A DNA stretch of 61,733 nt from Flavobacteriaceae bacterium (GCA_023558315.1 JAMJVX010000045.1:45001-106733); one strand, 5' to 3'; positions 32,666 through 42,507 are shown, numbered from the stretch's first letter. Program-made: numbers and translations. Notes: generated from the letters alone by a model not told the origin.

Positions 32666-33028
32666 TTATTGTGCTTTTTTAGTTGGTTTTGCATTTGTTT
32701 GCATTCTATTTCTTCTTTTCTCTGCCCACGCCAACGCATGTTTATCTAATTTATACGTTCCGTATCTCATTACTCTTTCATCTCTTCTAAATTCTACTTC
32801 TAAAGTATTGATAAGGTCAGGATGAGTTTCAAATTGAAACAATTGGTAAAACCCACTTTTTTTGTTTTGAATTGGGTAAGCTAATTTTTTTAACCCCCAA
32901 TCTTCTTTTGCAACAATTTTTGTTTCTTTTCTTGATTGCAATATTTGTTCGTATTTTTTTACTGCATCTTTAACTTGACTGTCAGACAATACAGGATTTA
33001 ATATAAAAACGGTTTCATAATTATTCAT
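32666..33028 (-). CDS. rpsF: 30S ribosomal protein S6
   Basis: 120 residues with NNYETVFILNPVLSD and the ferredoxin-like core (WGLKKLAYPIQNKKSGFYQ and EFRRDERVMRY). It is first in the rpsF-rpsR-rplI operon and has a clear -7 box upstream. Confidence 0.97.
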   Translation of the reverse strand: MNNYETVFILNPVLSDSQVKDAVKKYEQILQSRKETKIVAKEDWGLKKLAYPIQNKKSGFYQLFQFETHPDLINTLEVEFRRDERVMRYGTYKLDKHALAWAEKRRNRMQTNAKPTKKAQ

Positions 33029-33053
33029 AGTAATACACTATTTTTTTGGCTGG

Positions 33054-33061
33054 CAAAAATA
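33054..33061 (-). promoter_or_regulatory. -7 promoter box of rpsF-rpsR-rplI
   Basis: On the minus strand TATTTTTG followed by CC fits TAnnTTTG and lies 25 bp before the rpsF ATG. Confidence 0.6.
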
Positions 33062-33100
33062 AAACATTTTTTATTTAACACCACTAAAAAATACGATTTT

Positions 33101-34399
33101 TTACTTAATATCTATATTGTATTTTTTTTCATAGCGTCTCCAAAGCTCTGTTTGATGACTTTCTAAGCTAATATCTCTACCTTGTATATATGCTTTAGAG
33201 ATTTGGTTAGTCCTCATATCAAGGGCATCTCCAAGAGAAATAAATAATGTCGCATCTTTCCCTACGGTTAATGTTCCTACACTATTTTCAATTCCAAGTA
33301 TTTTAGCAGCATTATATGTTATCATCTTCACTGCTTCTTCTTTAGGCACACCATATGCCGAAAAACTTCCTGCAAAAAACGGCAAATTTCTCGTATTCAT
33401 TCTTTCCATTCTTCCTGTTATATCAATACTTACTAATAAATCTGCATCTATTAGTTTTTTTGCTGTTTTAAAAGTGTTTTTAATATCTTGATCTTCATTA
33501 GAAGGTAGTCTATGAGGAGTATCAATAAGAATTGGAATATTATTCTTTTTCAAAAAATCTATTTGCAAATAGGATTCATGACCACTAACTAAAACAATTT
33601 TTTTAACACCTATACTTTTCATACGTGTAATTCCATCTACAATCGCTTTTTCATCATCTGCAATTAAGTATAGTGTTTTACTCCCATCAAACAACCCACT
33701 CATTGCTTCATTAGGCAAATTTTTAACATTCTCTTTTTTGTTATACACTTTTGAAGTTTCAAAAAACATTTCTATGTTATTCACTTTCGAAATATAATTT
33801 TTATCAGATTTTATCGACGGGTCTTCACCAAGCCACCATCTACCTCTTCTATATGGCGAAGGCCAATTAAGATGTATTCCTTCGTCTACTTTGATAATGG
33901 CATCTTCCCAATTCCAAGCATCTAATTGGACTACCGTAGAACTTCCTGCAATTATCCCTCCTCTTGGGCATATTTGAGCCATAAGTATTCCGTTAGGCCT
34001 CATGCTTTCTACCACTTTAGATTCTGAATTATACGCTATTATACTCCTAACATGTGGAAGGAAATCTCCAATCTCATCATAATCACGAGTTGGGCGAACT
34101 GCATCTATTTCTGCAAGTCCTAAAGAAGTATTAAGAGCAATAAAACCTGGATATACATGTTTATTATCTGCAGATATTACTTCTTCGTACTTTGTTTCAT
34201 CAACTTCAGTACGCACTCCCACGTAGTCTATTTTACCATTGTTAAATCCAATAGCTGCAGCTTCTAGCACTGTCCCATCTCCTATATGAGCTGTAACATC
34301 TGTAATTAAAATTGATTTCTGTTGTACTCCTGCTGGAGTTTGTTGCGCAGTAATAAATAATGCGCTAAAAATTAAGGTAATAAAAATTATTTTTTTCAT
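33101..34399 (-). CDS. Secreted amidohydrolase-family protein lacking the HxH metal motif
   Basis: 432 residues with a signal peptide (KKIIFITLIFSALFITAQQ) and the overall layout of the amidohydrolase superfamily: an N-terminal beta-sandwich (GKIDYVGVRTEVDE), YPGFIALNTSLG where the HxH metal ligands normally stand, and a C-terminal AAKILGIENSVGTLTVGKDATLFI closure. Because the two N-terminal histidines are replaced, ordinary binuclear metal hydrolysis is unlikely. The gene starts 10 bp after the larger paralogue at 34410-37427, forming the pair found in many flavobacteria. Substrate unknown. Confidence 0.82.
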   Translation of the reverse strand: MKKIIFITLIFSALFITAQQTPAGVQQKSILITDVTAHIGDGTVLEAAAIGFNNGKIDYVGVRTEVDETKYEEVISADNKHVYPGFIALNTSLGLAEIDAVRPTRDYDEIGDFLPHVRSIIAYNSESKVVESMRPNGILMAQICPRGGIIAGSSTVVQLDAWNWEDAIIKVDEGIHLNWPSPYRRGRWWLGEDPSIKSDKNYISKVNNIEMFFETSKVYNKKENVKNLPNEAMSGLFDGSKTLYLIADDEKAIVDGITRMKSIGVKKIVLVSGHESYLQIDFLKKNNIPILIDTPHRLPSNEDQDIKNTFKTAKKLIDADLLVSIDITGRMERMNTRNLPFFAGSFSAYGVPKEEAVKMITYNAAKILGIENSVGTLTVGKDATLFISLGDALDMRTNQISKAYIQGRDISLESHQTELWRRYEKKYNIDIK

Positions 34400-34409
34400 A
34401 GTATTCTAT

Positions 34410-37400
34410 TTAATCTATTGTTTCACAATGCATGTCTCTTTTTGCTGTGTTTTTTACACTTTGAGTCTTATGACCCTTTTCTTTTATCTCTAACATCCTT
34501 TTTATCAAAAGTTGTTTTTCTTCTGCTATACTTGAACGCATTTGATTGTCTTTCTCTTCATCGTAGTATATAGTCCCTTCAATCATTGTTTTTTGCGCTT
34601 TAGAGTATATTGACATAGGATGACCGTTCCATAAAACTAAATCTGCCATTTTACCAACTTTTACACTTCCAACTTTATTGTCTATGTGAAGCATTTTCGC
34701 TGGATTAAGAGTGACAAACTTCCAAGCTTCCTCTTCAGAAACTCCACCATATTTTACAGCTTTAGCCGCTTCTTGATTTAATCTTCGTGACATTTCCGCA
34801 TCATCTGAATTAAATGCTGTCAATACCCCAACTTTATGCATAATCGCTCCATTATATGGTATCGCATCATTCACTTCATATTTATATGCCCACCAATCTG
34901 AGAATGTTGAACCTGCCACGCCATGTTGTTTCATTTTATCTGCTACTTTATACCCTTCTAAAATATGTGTGAAAGTGTTTACAGTAAACCCAAATCTATC
35001 TGCTACTTTCATTAACATGTTAATTTCACTTTGCACATAGGAATGGCAAGAGATAAAACGCTTTCCTTGTAAAATATCTACTAAGGATTCCATTTCTAAA
35101 TCATAACGGAAACTTTTAATTATTTCTTTTTCTTTAGATGATAACTTTTTTTGTTTTTTCTTTAATGCTTCAACTTTCTTTTTAAGAATATCATATTCTT
35201 TTGCTCTTTGAAAATAATCTACAAAAACTTGTTCTACACCCATTCTGGTTTGTGGAAATCGGGAAAAACTTTGCCAATTTGATTGTTTTACATTTTCTCC
35301 TAAAGCAAATTTTATAAATTTATCTGCATTTGGATAAATTAAATCAGAAGCAGATTGTCCCCATTTTAATTTTATAATTGCAGATTGTCCTCCAATTGGA
35401 TTTGCTGAACCATGTAAAATTTGAATGGTAGTAACTCCACCCGCTAAATTTCTATATATACCTATATGTTCAGGATCGATAGCATCTTCAATAGTTACTT
35501 CTGCTGAGGAGTTTTGACCTGCTTCATTTATGCTTGAAGCTGCTATATGCGAATGTTCATCTATGATTCCAGAAGTTAGATGTTTTCCTGTCGCATCAAT
35601 TATTTCTGCGTCGCTTGATGTTATAGATGCACCAATCTGCGCAATTTTCCCATCCTTGACTAATACATCAGTGTTTTTCAATATTCCATCGGATTCATTT
35701 GTCCAAACAGTAGCATTTTTAAATAAATACGTTTTTGATGTTGGAAGTTTTTTGAAACCATATCCATTATTTGGAAAGGTAATTGTAGTTAGAGGTTTTG
35801 TAATTTCTAACTTCTTTTCTTTTTTAGTATCAACTAAAACCGAATCTTTATTTATATACCAATTAATGTTTTTTCCTTCAAAATCAACTCCAGTACCTTT
35901 GATTAAATCAGAGTTATCAACTCTTGCTGACAACTGACTTAAATAGGTAGCAACGCTATCACTTTTTGAAAATGTAATTTGCAACCAATTGTCTTTATAT
36001 TTTACTTTTGTATTTAATTTCAGTGAATCTTCCTTTACACTTACTTTAATTTTTTTATTACTATTTTCAATTTTCAATGAATATTTTGTGTTATTCAAAG
36101 AAAGTGAGTAATATCCATTTATATCTAAAACATTTCTATCGTTTAATACGTGTGGTTTCCCTTGCACCCAATTTTCATAAATTTTTGTTTTTTCGTCAAA
36201 TATAGGCCCTGAAGTTATTAAAAAATTTGCTTGTTTTCCTTTGTCTAAACTCCCTAATGTTTTGCTTTTTCCAAGTTGTTTTGCAGGGGTTATTGTTAAA
36301 GATTTAAGTGCCTGTTCTTCTGTTAATCCTCTTTTGATAGATTTTCTGATATTTTTTAAAAAATTGTTTTTCTTATCCAATTTGTGTGTAGTTAAAGCAA
36401 ATGGGACAGATGCTTTAGCTAATATTGCAGGATTTGATGGGGCCTGATCCCAATGTCTCATTTGATTTATAGTAATTTTTTTTGCGAAAAGCGGATCTGA
36501 TACATCATATGCTTTTGGAAAGTTTAAAGGTAAAATTAATGTAGGCTTATTTTTTTTGAAACTATGTAAATATTGATATTCATTTCCAGTCCCTACAATG
36601 ATATATGGCTTATTAAATTCTTTAGCAATTTTTGCTGCTCTCATTGGATTTAATTTGTCTGTAGAAGCATCAAATATAATTGGTAATTTTTCTATTTTTA
36701 AATAACTTTCAATCGCTAAATCTTTAGAATTACTTCCTCCATTTTTATACCATTTCGAATCGTGATAAAACTGTCTAATAAGTGCCATAGCTCCCATAAT
36801 AGAAGTTGGATATGATTGTCCTGATATTTTGCTTTTTGAAAATGAAAGATGTTGAGCCCCTTTGTCAGAAAGTATTCTTTTATTATCTGTTGTATTATCA
36901 TTTAATGCAATTAGTACGCTTGTTCCTCTATGTATTCCTTCTGGACGGTGTGCATTGACAACTCCAAAACCTATTGCACGTAAAGATTCTGCTTTTTTAG
37001 AATTATATCTATAATCATTTATACTATTGTAATCACTCAATATATGGTCATTCCAATAGTAACCCTCTCTTGAAGCTTCATACTGCGCGCTTCGTCCTCT
37101 TGCAGAATACGGTTTTGGCTTTTGTATTCCAAAATCACTATATATTTCAATGAAGGAAGGATAGATAAACGCTTCTTCCAAATCATACACTTGCGTATTG
37201 GATGGTAGAGATACATTTGCTCCAACTGATATAACTTTATCATCTCTAATTAATAAAGTTCCTTTTTCTATCACTTGAGTTGGGGAGACATAAATAGTAG
37301 CATTTGTAAATGCTTTGTATGTTTTGTCTTTAGTTTTTACTCCACTATTTGTAGGAAAATAATCTTGGCTTATTGCTCCAACAGAAAAGTGTAAAGCGAT

Positions 37401-37427
37401 TAAAACTATAAAAATATTTTTTATCAT
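34410..37427 (-). CDS. Large secreted two-domain amidohydrolase
   Basis: 1005 residues with a signal peptide (about residues 1-20, ending near AISQ). Two amidohydrolase-like halves are visible. In the N-terminal half the HxH position reads FIEIYSD, so metal ligands are missing. In the C-terminal half (from about residue 570) the motif DEHSHIA carries HxH, further histidines appear in HGSANPIGG and FTHILEGYK, and AFNSDDAEMSRR supplies the aspartate region. The C-terminal part also shows the usual AKMLHIDNKVGSVKVGKMADLVL closure. The active domain is therefore probably the second. Probably periplasmic; the substrate (peptide or cyclic amide) is not known. Confidence 0.84.
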   Translation of the reverse strand: MIKNIFIVLIALHFSVGAISQDYFPTNSGVKTKDKTYKAFTNATIYVSPTQVIEKGTLLIRDDKVISVGANVSLPSNTQVYDLEEAFIYPSFIEIYSDFGIQKPKPYSARGRSAQYEASREGYYWNDHILSDYNSINDYRYNSKKAESLRAIGFGVVNAHRPEGIHRGTSVLIALNDNTTDNKRILSDKGAQHLSFSKSKISGQSYPTSIMGAMALIRQFYHDSKWYKNGGSNSKDLAIESYLKIEKLPIIFDASTDKLNPMRAAKIAKEFNKPYIIVGTGNEYQYLHSFKKNKPTLILPLNFPKAYDVSDPLFAKKITINQMRHWDQAPSNPAILAKASVPFALTTHKLDKKNNFLKNIRKSIKRGLTEEQALKSLTITPAKQLGKSKTLGSLDKGKQANFLITSGPIFDEKTKIYENWVQGKPHVLNDRNVLDINGYYSLSLNNTKYSLKIENSNKKIKVSVKEDSLKLNTKVKYKDNWLQITFSKSDSVATYLSQLSARVDNSDLIKGTGVDFEGKNINWYINKDSVLVDTKKEKKLEITKPLTTITFPNNGYGFKKLPTSKTYLFKNATVWTNESDGILKNTDVLVKDGKIAQIGASITSSDAEIIDATGKHLTSGIIDEHSHIAASSINEAGQNSSAEVTIEDAIDPEHIGIYRNLAGGVTTIQILHGSANPIGGQSAIIKLKWGQSASDLIYPNADKFIKFALGENVKQSNWQSFSRFPQTRMGVEQVFVDYFQRAKEYDILKKKVEALKKKQKKLSSKEKEIIKSFRYDLEMESLVDILQGKRFISCHSYVQSEINMLMKVADRFGFTVNTFTHILEGYKVADKMKQHGVAGSTFSDWWAYKYEVNDAIPYNGAIMHKVGVLTAFNSDDAEMSRRLNQEAAKAVKYGGVSEEEAWKFVTLNPAKMLHIDNKVGSVKVGKMADLVLWNGHPMSIYSKAQKTMIEGTIYYDEEKDNQMRSSIAEEKQLLIKRMLEIKEKGHKTQSVKNTAKRDMHCETID

Positions 37428-37453
37428 AATTTAGTTATTTTTTTGAATGGAAG

Positions 37454-37461
37454 CAAACATA
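37454..37461 (-). promoter_or_regulatory. -7 promoter box of the amidohydrolase pair
   Basis: On the minus strand TATGTTTG followed by C fits TAnnTTTG, 26 bp before the ATG of the large amidohydrolase. Confidence 0.55.
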
Positions 37462-37530
37462 CAAATTAAATTTAATAATTATATTAAAAAATAAAATAAA
37501 GAGACTTTTGTTTATTTAATAAGATTATGC

Positions 37531-37978
37531 TTAATCCTCAAACCTAATAGTAAACCTTTCCGTATAGCTTTCACTTCCTTTTGTGATAACTGCTTCAACA
37601 ACTAATCTATCTCCAGAGACTGGATTCGTTCCAGAACTAGAGCGAACCACATCACAGCTCGTTCCACTTGCTTTACTCCAAGCGTTTGTGCTTGAGGTTA
37701 CCTACGCCTACATTTAGTTTATCCCCTATCTGTTTACTTGAAGACGCTTTTAAAGAGATAGCTATCTGTTTTATCGTTACCTCTGTCGTGCCATTTGGGA
37801 CTTTGTTTGCAAAGGTAATGTTATTCTCGGCAATTGTACTTGTATAATCCACACTACCCATAGATAAAACAAGTAAAGTAATCGCTTTTTCATCAGATTC
37901 TGGCTTCTGACACTGGTAATAGGTGATTAGAATTATGACAATTATTCCTAGAATTCGAAGTAGGACTTTGAAATTCAT
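37531..37978 (-). pseudogene. Frameshifted small surface-protein gene
   Basis: The first frame begins at 37978 with a hydrophobic anchor (residues 4-21, ending near the cysteine of TYYQCQ), followed by a beta-rich segment (AITLLVLSMGSVDYTSTIAE), and stops at 37673. A second frame, offset by one base, continues from the same point with VTSSTNAWSKASGTSCDVV to a stop at 37531, ending ESYTERFTIRFED. The crossover is tightly bounded (about 37692-37710), because each frame carries stops on the wrong side. The whole span is 448 bp, one base more than 149 codons. Joined, it gives a protein of about 148 residues with a pattern reminiscent of DUF5018-like or Ig-like surface domains. It may be a true pseudogene or a one-base sequencing error. 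Confidence 0.6.
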
Positions 37979-38082
37979 GAGAGATGATTTTAAGACACCT
38001 AAGATAAAAAATATGCTTTAAATGAGGTTTAATTTACTATTATATATTTCTTTTGCAAAACGTATTTATTGATGAATTATTT

Positions 38083-40173
38083 ATGAAGTATCTCCACTAT
38101 TTTTTATTGCTATTTTTATTAAGTTGTGCTAACAGAGGTTATTTGTCTGGTGGGGATAAAGATGAAACCCCTCCAGCATATGTCAAGGCTAACCCTGAAA
38201 ATAATTCTATTTTTTTTAAAGACAAAAAAATCAAAATTTATTTTGATGAATACATAAAGCCTAAAGATATATTCAAAAAGTTGATTATTTCGCCTTCTTT
38301 GGAAGTGGAAGACTATGATATTTACCCTCAAGGCATCACTACTAAATATGTAGAAGTTAGGTTTTTAAATGAATTAATGCCAGAAACTACTTATACAATA
38401 AACTTTGGAAATAGTATAGAAGATTTTAATGAAGGGAATCCTTTACTTTCATTTATATATACTTTTTCTACAGGCTCTTATATAGATTCCTTAGCCTTGA
38501 AGGGGACTGTGCGAGACGCTTTTAACATAAAAACAGACAGAGATATTTCAGTGCATTTATACAAAATAGATAGCACATATACGGATTCTATTATATACAA
38601 AGAAAAGCCTATTTATAGATCTAGTACTTTAGATAGTATTGCTTATAATTTTCAAAACTTAAAGGAAGGGCAATATCAAGTTGTCGCGTTAAAGGATGTA
38701 AATACAAATTATTTATTTGACCCGGGATTAGATAAAATCGCTTTTTTCTCAGAGTATATAACACTTCCAATAGATACTACAAAAATAATAGATTCATTAC
38801 CTGAGTTAAAATTGTTTAAAGAAAAATTGCCTTTTAAATGGGCAAGACCCTTTTATATAAACCCTCAAAAAATAGGAATTGGGTATTATGGCGAACTACC
38901 TGATAATTATATAGAAACGTTAAATATTGAAAAAGACAGTTTGCCTTCTGATTTTAAGTATTTAATCAATAAAGATATTACTGGAAAAGACACTTTGAAT
39001 TTTTGGTTCACCAACAGACTTAAAAATCAAAAAAGCGTATCTGGTCTTCAATTGTCTTTATCTGGAGGAAATGAGATTTTATTTTCAGAAATGAAAGAAT
39101 TTTCTGGAGCAACAATTGGAATATCTGATGAAAGTATAAATTTAGTAAAAGAAAATGATACGATATCTGGCAGTTCAAATATTACTGGCAATATTTTATC
39201 AGTTTCTAGTGAAGCTTTAAATTTAATTCAAGACAACAAAAGTGAAGACAATCCAAAAGAAAATAAAACGATATCTGGCAGTTCAAATATTACTGGCAAT
39301 ATTTTATCAGTTTCTAGTGAGGCTTTAAATTTAATTCAAGACAACAAAAGTGAAGACAATCCAAAAGAAAATGCCCGACGCAGGAGAAGACAAAGAAGAA
39401 GAAAAAATAAAGCGCAAGTTAAAGATTATGAATTAGATTCTTTAGTTTTTTTAATCCAAGAAATAGATACGTTAAAACGTATAAAAGTTGCAATAAAAAA
39501 TGATGAAATTGACAGTTTGCAATTAACGCAATTTCCGAGAAACACTATTGATTTATTAGATACACTTCTCATTAAATCTACTACTCCGATTGTCTCTATT
39601 GATACTTCAAAAATAAAAATTTTTGATAAAGACACACTTCTTGTCCCTTATGATGCTTTTATTGATAAAAACAAACATAGTGTATTTATCCCTTTTGATA
39701 AGTTGCCTAACGACAATTATCAACTATCCTTATTTCCTAATGCAATTAAAGATTTTTGGAATCACACAAATAAAGACACAATTAACTTTAAAGTAGAAAC
39801 TAGAAAAACTGAAGACTATGGAAATATTGAAGTAAAACTAAATGGTCTCTCTGAAAACACTCAATTCATTATACAACTTCTAGATGAAAGCACAAAAATA
39901 ATCAGAGAATTTAAAACTGTTCCAGAAAAAGTATTCTATACCTTTCCATTAGTTAATCCTGGAACATATTATATGCGAGCAATAAAGGATTCAAACAATA
40001 ATGGAATTTGGGATACTGGGGATTTTTTATCTAAAAAAACTCCAGAAGAAGTAATTTATTTTGATAAAAAGATATATTTACGTGCTAATTGGGACCTAAA
40101 GGAAATATTTTATTTAAACATTCCATTTGACCCTGAATTATTACTTGTTGAAGAAGAAGACGAAAAGAAATAA
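38083..40173 (+). CDS. Ig-like domain lipoprotein with internal duplication
   Basis: 696 residues from the ATG at 38083, chosen because it gives a clean lipoprotein signal (MKYLHYFLLLFLLSC). The frame is open from a TTG at 38053, but that would bury the signal. After the cysteine comes an SbsA-type Ig-like domain (DETPPAYVKANPENNS and YFDEYIKPKD, then TYTINFGNSIEDFNEGNP), typical of a flavobacterial cell-surface family. The middle holds two near-identical 36-residue repeats followed by an arginine-rich stretch (RRRRRQRRRKNK). The C-terminal part has NPGTYYMRAIKDSNNNGIWDTGD, a calcium-type loop that also occurs earlier as ALKDVNTNYLFDPG. Probably outer-membrane anchored. Function unknown. Confidence 0.85.
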   Translation: MKYLHYFLLLFLLSCANRGYLSGGDKDETPPAYVKANPENNSIFFKDKKIKIYFDEYIKPKDIFKKLIISPSLEVEDYDIYPQGITTKYVEVRFLNELMPETTYTINFGNSIEDFNEGNPLLSFIYTFSTGSYIDSLALKGTVRDAFNIKTDRDISVHLYKIDSTYTDSIIYKEKPIYRSSTLDSIAYNFQNLKEGQYQVVALKDVNTNYLFDPGLDKIAFFSEYITLPIDTTKIIDSLPELKLFKEKLPFKWARPFYINPQKIGIGYYGELPDNYIETLNIEKDSLPSDFKYLINKDITGKDTLNFWFTNRLKNQKSVSGLQLSLSGGNEILFSEMKEFSGATIGISDESINLVKENDTISGSSNITGNILSVSSEALNLIQDNKSEDNPKENKTISGSSNITGNILSVSSEALNLIQDNKSEDNPKENARRRRRQRRRKNKAQVKDYELDSLVFLIQEIDTLKRIKVAIKNDEIDSLQLTQFPRNTIDLLDTLLIKSTTPIVSIDTSKIKIFDKDTLLVPYDAFIDKNKHSVFIPFDKLPNDNYQLSLFPNAIKDFWNHTNKDTINFKVETRKTEDYGNIEVKLNGLSENTQFIIQLLDESTKIIREFKTVPEKVFYTFPLVNPGTYYMRAIKDSNNNGIWDTGDFLSKKTPEEVIYFDKKIYLRANWDLKEIFYLNIPFDPELLLVEEEDEKK
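39161..39372 (+). repeat. Tandem duplication with 108-bp period
   Basis: The 108 bases from 39161 recur at 39269 with, by eye, a single silent difference (gaa to gag) over about 104 bases. The period is exactly 36 codons, so the reading frame is kept. The repeat encodes TISGSSNITGNILSVSSEAL plus an acidic asparagine-rich tail. The near identity implies a recent event. Confidence 0.95.
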
Positions 40174-40265
40174 CAAATGTTAGTTAATTTGTTGAAAAGA
40201 ATAACGTATATAAAATAGCGCTCTTATTTTTTATACTAATTTAGCCCATTATTTTTTTGACTTAA

Positions 40266-41570
40266 ATGTATCAAAATTTTTCTGATTCCGATTCCAATGA
40301 CAATTTATGTATTGAAAAGTTTGAACAGATGTTGAAAACAAATGCTGTTTACTTTTTTGACACAGAAGAATTTGAGTATATAATCTACCATTATATTGAT
40401 AATGGAGAATTAAGTGCCGCTGAAAAAGCTTTGGATTTAGCAGAGCAACAACATCCAGATAACATTGATTTACAATTGATTAAGTCTGAAATCTTTATAC
40501 ACAATTTGCAATTAGAAAAAGCAAATAACCTATTAACAATATTAGAAGATATAAGCCCAAATAACGAAGAAGTCTTTATTCAGAAAGCCACTTTGTTATC
40601 AAAAAAAAGAAAATATGCGCAAGCAATTGACTATTTAATTAAAGCTGCAGACATATCCGAAGACCCTATTGAGATAATCAATCTTATCGGCTTAGAGTAT
40701 ATTAACATGCAAGAATATAATAAAGCTATAAGCTATCTTAAAAAAGGATTAGAAATCAAAAGTGATTTTAATGAATTATTGCATAAAATAATTTATTGTT
40801 ATGATGAATTAAACCAAACAGAAGAGGCTATTAGATATCTAAAAGATTTTTTAGATGATAACCCATACCATAAAACTGCCTGGCATTATCTAGGTAAAAA
40901 ATATCTTTCACTGAAAAAGTACGATGAGGCACTGAGGGCATTTGATTTTACTATAATTATTGACGAAACTTTTGCTGCGGGATATACCTATAAGGGGATA
41001 GTCTTAGGGAAATTAGACAAAATAAATGAGGCTATAAAAAATTATACTATTTCAATTGAGTTTATTGGATACGATTATTATATATGCTGGTTATTAGGAA
41101 ACTCTTATAAAAAAATTGGAAATAACGATGCGGCAATAAAATATTACAAAAAAAGTGTACAACTTGACCCATTACATAAAAATGGATGGTATGATCTTAT
41201 TGCACTATTAGAAAAAGAAAAAAATATAAAAGACGCTTTGCGATATGTTAAAAAAGCAATTAACGCAAATGAAGAGTGTCCAAAATTATGGAAAATTAAA
41301 GCGAGACTTTTTGATAAAATTAAAAGATTTAAAAAGGCAGAAGAATCCTTCTCTAAATCAATGGAATTATCCTCTTATAAAACTAAAGATATACGTCATT
41401 GGCTAGAATGGGTTGATTATGCTTTAGGAACAAATGACATAAAACGAAGTTTTTATATTATTGAATTGGCTTTAAGATTAAATCCAAATGATACCGTGTT
41501 ACAAAAATTCCACAAAAAAATAGAACGCTTAAATGAAAAACAAACAACTAATGAAAAAAACAAAATCTAA
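40266..41570 (+). CDS. Tetratricopeptide repeat protein
   Basis: 434 residues without a signal peptide or membrane segment. Consecutive TPR-like helix pairs are visible through most of the chain: ELSAAEKALDLAEQQHPDN, YAQAIDYLIKAADISEDP, YNKAISYLKKGLEIKSD, YDEALRAFDFTIIIDE and NDAAIKYYKKSVQLDP. Such repeats act as protein-binding scaffolds in the cytoplasm. In flavobacteria this family commonly precedes DUF368 genes, and here its 3' end overlaps the start of the first DUF368 gene. The partner protein is unknown. Confidence 0.88.
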   Translation: MYQNFSDSDSNDNLCIEKFEQMLKTNAVYFFDTEEFEYIIYHYIDNGELSAAEKALDLAEQQHPDNIDLQLIKSEIFIHNLQLEKANNLLTILEDISPNNEEVFIQKATLLSKKRKYAQAIDYLIKAADISEDPIEIINLIGLEYINMQEYNKAISYLKKGLEIKSDFNELLHKIIYCYDELNQTEEAIRYLKDFLDDNPYHKTAWHYLGKKYLSLKKYDEALRAFDFTIIIDETFAAGYTYKGIVLGKLDKINEAIKNYTISIEFIGYDYYICWLLGNSYKKIGNNDAAIKYYKKSVQLDPLHKNGWYDLIALLEKEKNIKDALRYVKKAINANEECPKLWKIKARLFDKIKRFKKAEESFSKSMELSSYKTKDIRHWLEWVDYALGTNDIKRSFYIIELALRLNPNDTVLQKFHKKIERLNEKQTTNEKNKI

Positions 41571-42507
41571 TAAAAATATTTTAATATATTTTAAAGGAAT
41601 AGCTATGGGTGCCGCAGATATAGTCCCTGGTGTCTCAGGTGGAACTATCGCTTTTATCACAGGCATATATGAAACACTTATCGAAAGCATCAATAACATT
41701 AATTTTTCTTTGTTATCTCTATTTAAAGAAAAAGGGTTAAAAGCGGTTTGGCAAAAAATTAATGGAACCTTTTTGTTATTTCTTTTTTTAGGAATCGCTA
41801 CAAGTGTTTTTTTATTAGCAAGTACTATAGAATTTTTATTAGCTGAGCAACCTATTCTCTTATTTTCATTTTTTTTAGGTCTCATTATTGCAAGTATTTA
41901 TTTTATTATTAAGCAAATAAAATGGACTCTTTTAATATTTGTTTTTTTAGCATTAGGAATTTTAATTTCATATGGAGTAACCCTAATTCCAACAAATTCG
42001 GTAGAGCCTAGTAATTTGTATTTATTTTTTTCGGGCTTCATCGCTATTATGGCAATGGTACTTCCAGGTGTATCCGGCTCATATCTCTTCCTTATCTTAG
42101 GAGTATACCCCACTGTTCTTAGTATTATAAAAAATACTCCCTTAGCTTTAATCGATGGCGATTGGGAACTATTAACAACATTATTAATTAAAATGCTTTT
42201 CTTAGGGTTAGGGATTTTAATTGGATTAAAATCTTTTGCTGTATTATTAAAATGGATGTTTAAAAATTATAAAAACCAAGTCTTATCTTTACTTACAGGT
42301 TTTATGATAGGTGCGCTAAATAAAATTTGGCCTTGGCAAGAAGTGTTGAGCAGTATAACAAAAGATGATGGAGAAATTATCCCTACTAAAACGAAAGCAA
42401 TTTCTCCCTTTTTAGTCGAAAATAACCAATTATTTTTTGCTATATTATTAATTTTAATTGGTTTTTTTATTGTGTTTTTTATACAACGACTAGGCAAAAA
42501 AGTGTAG
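41533..42507 (+). CDS. DUF368 membrane protein (PopT-like), copy 1
   Basis: 324-residue polytopic membrane protein. The family signature AADIVPGVSGGTIAFITG (about residues 26-43) is repeated in inverted-topology style as VLPGVSGSYLFLILG (about 176-190). Recent work links DUF368 proteins to translocation of undecaprenyl phosphate across the inner membrane, where it is recycled for wall and surface glycan synthesis. The family name is seen in the sequence; the function is from that literature. The ATG at 41533 overlaps the TPR gene by 38 bp. A second ATG at 41551 is an equally plausible start. Confidence 0.92.
   Translation: MKNKQLMKKTKSNKNILIYFKGIAMGAADIVPGVSGGTIAFITGIYETLIESINNINFSLLSLFKEKGLKAVWQKINGTFLLFLFLGIATSVFLLASTIEFLLAEQPILLFSFFLGLIIASIYFIIKQIKWTLLIFVFLALGILISYGVTLIPTNSVEPSNLYLFFSGFIAIMAMVLPGVSGSYLFLILGVYPTVLSIIKNTPLALIDGDWELLTTLLIKMLFLGLGILIGLKSFAVLLKWMFKNYKNQVLSLLTGFMIGALNKIWPWQEVLSSITKDDGEIIPTKTKAISPFLVENNQLFFAILLILIGFFIVFFIQRLGKKV

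Noticed and set aside
35530-35937. Antisense open frame of 135 codons within the large amidohydrolase gene
   Set aside because: It lies wholly inside a confident gene on the other strand, with no promoter box or recognisable domain.
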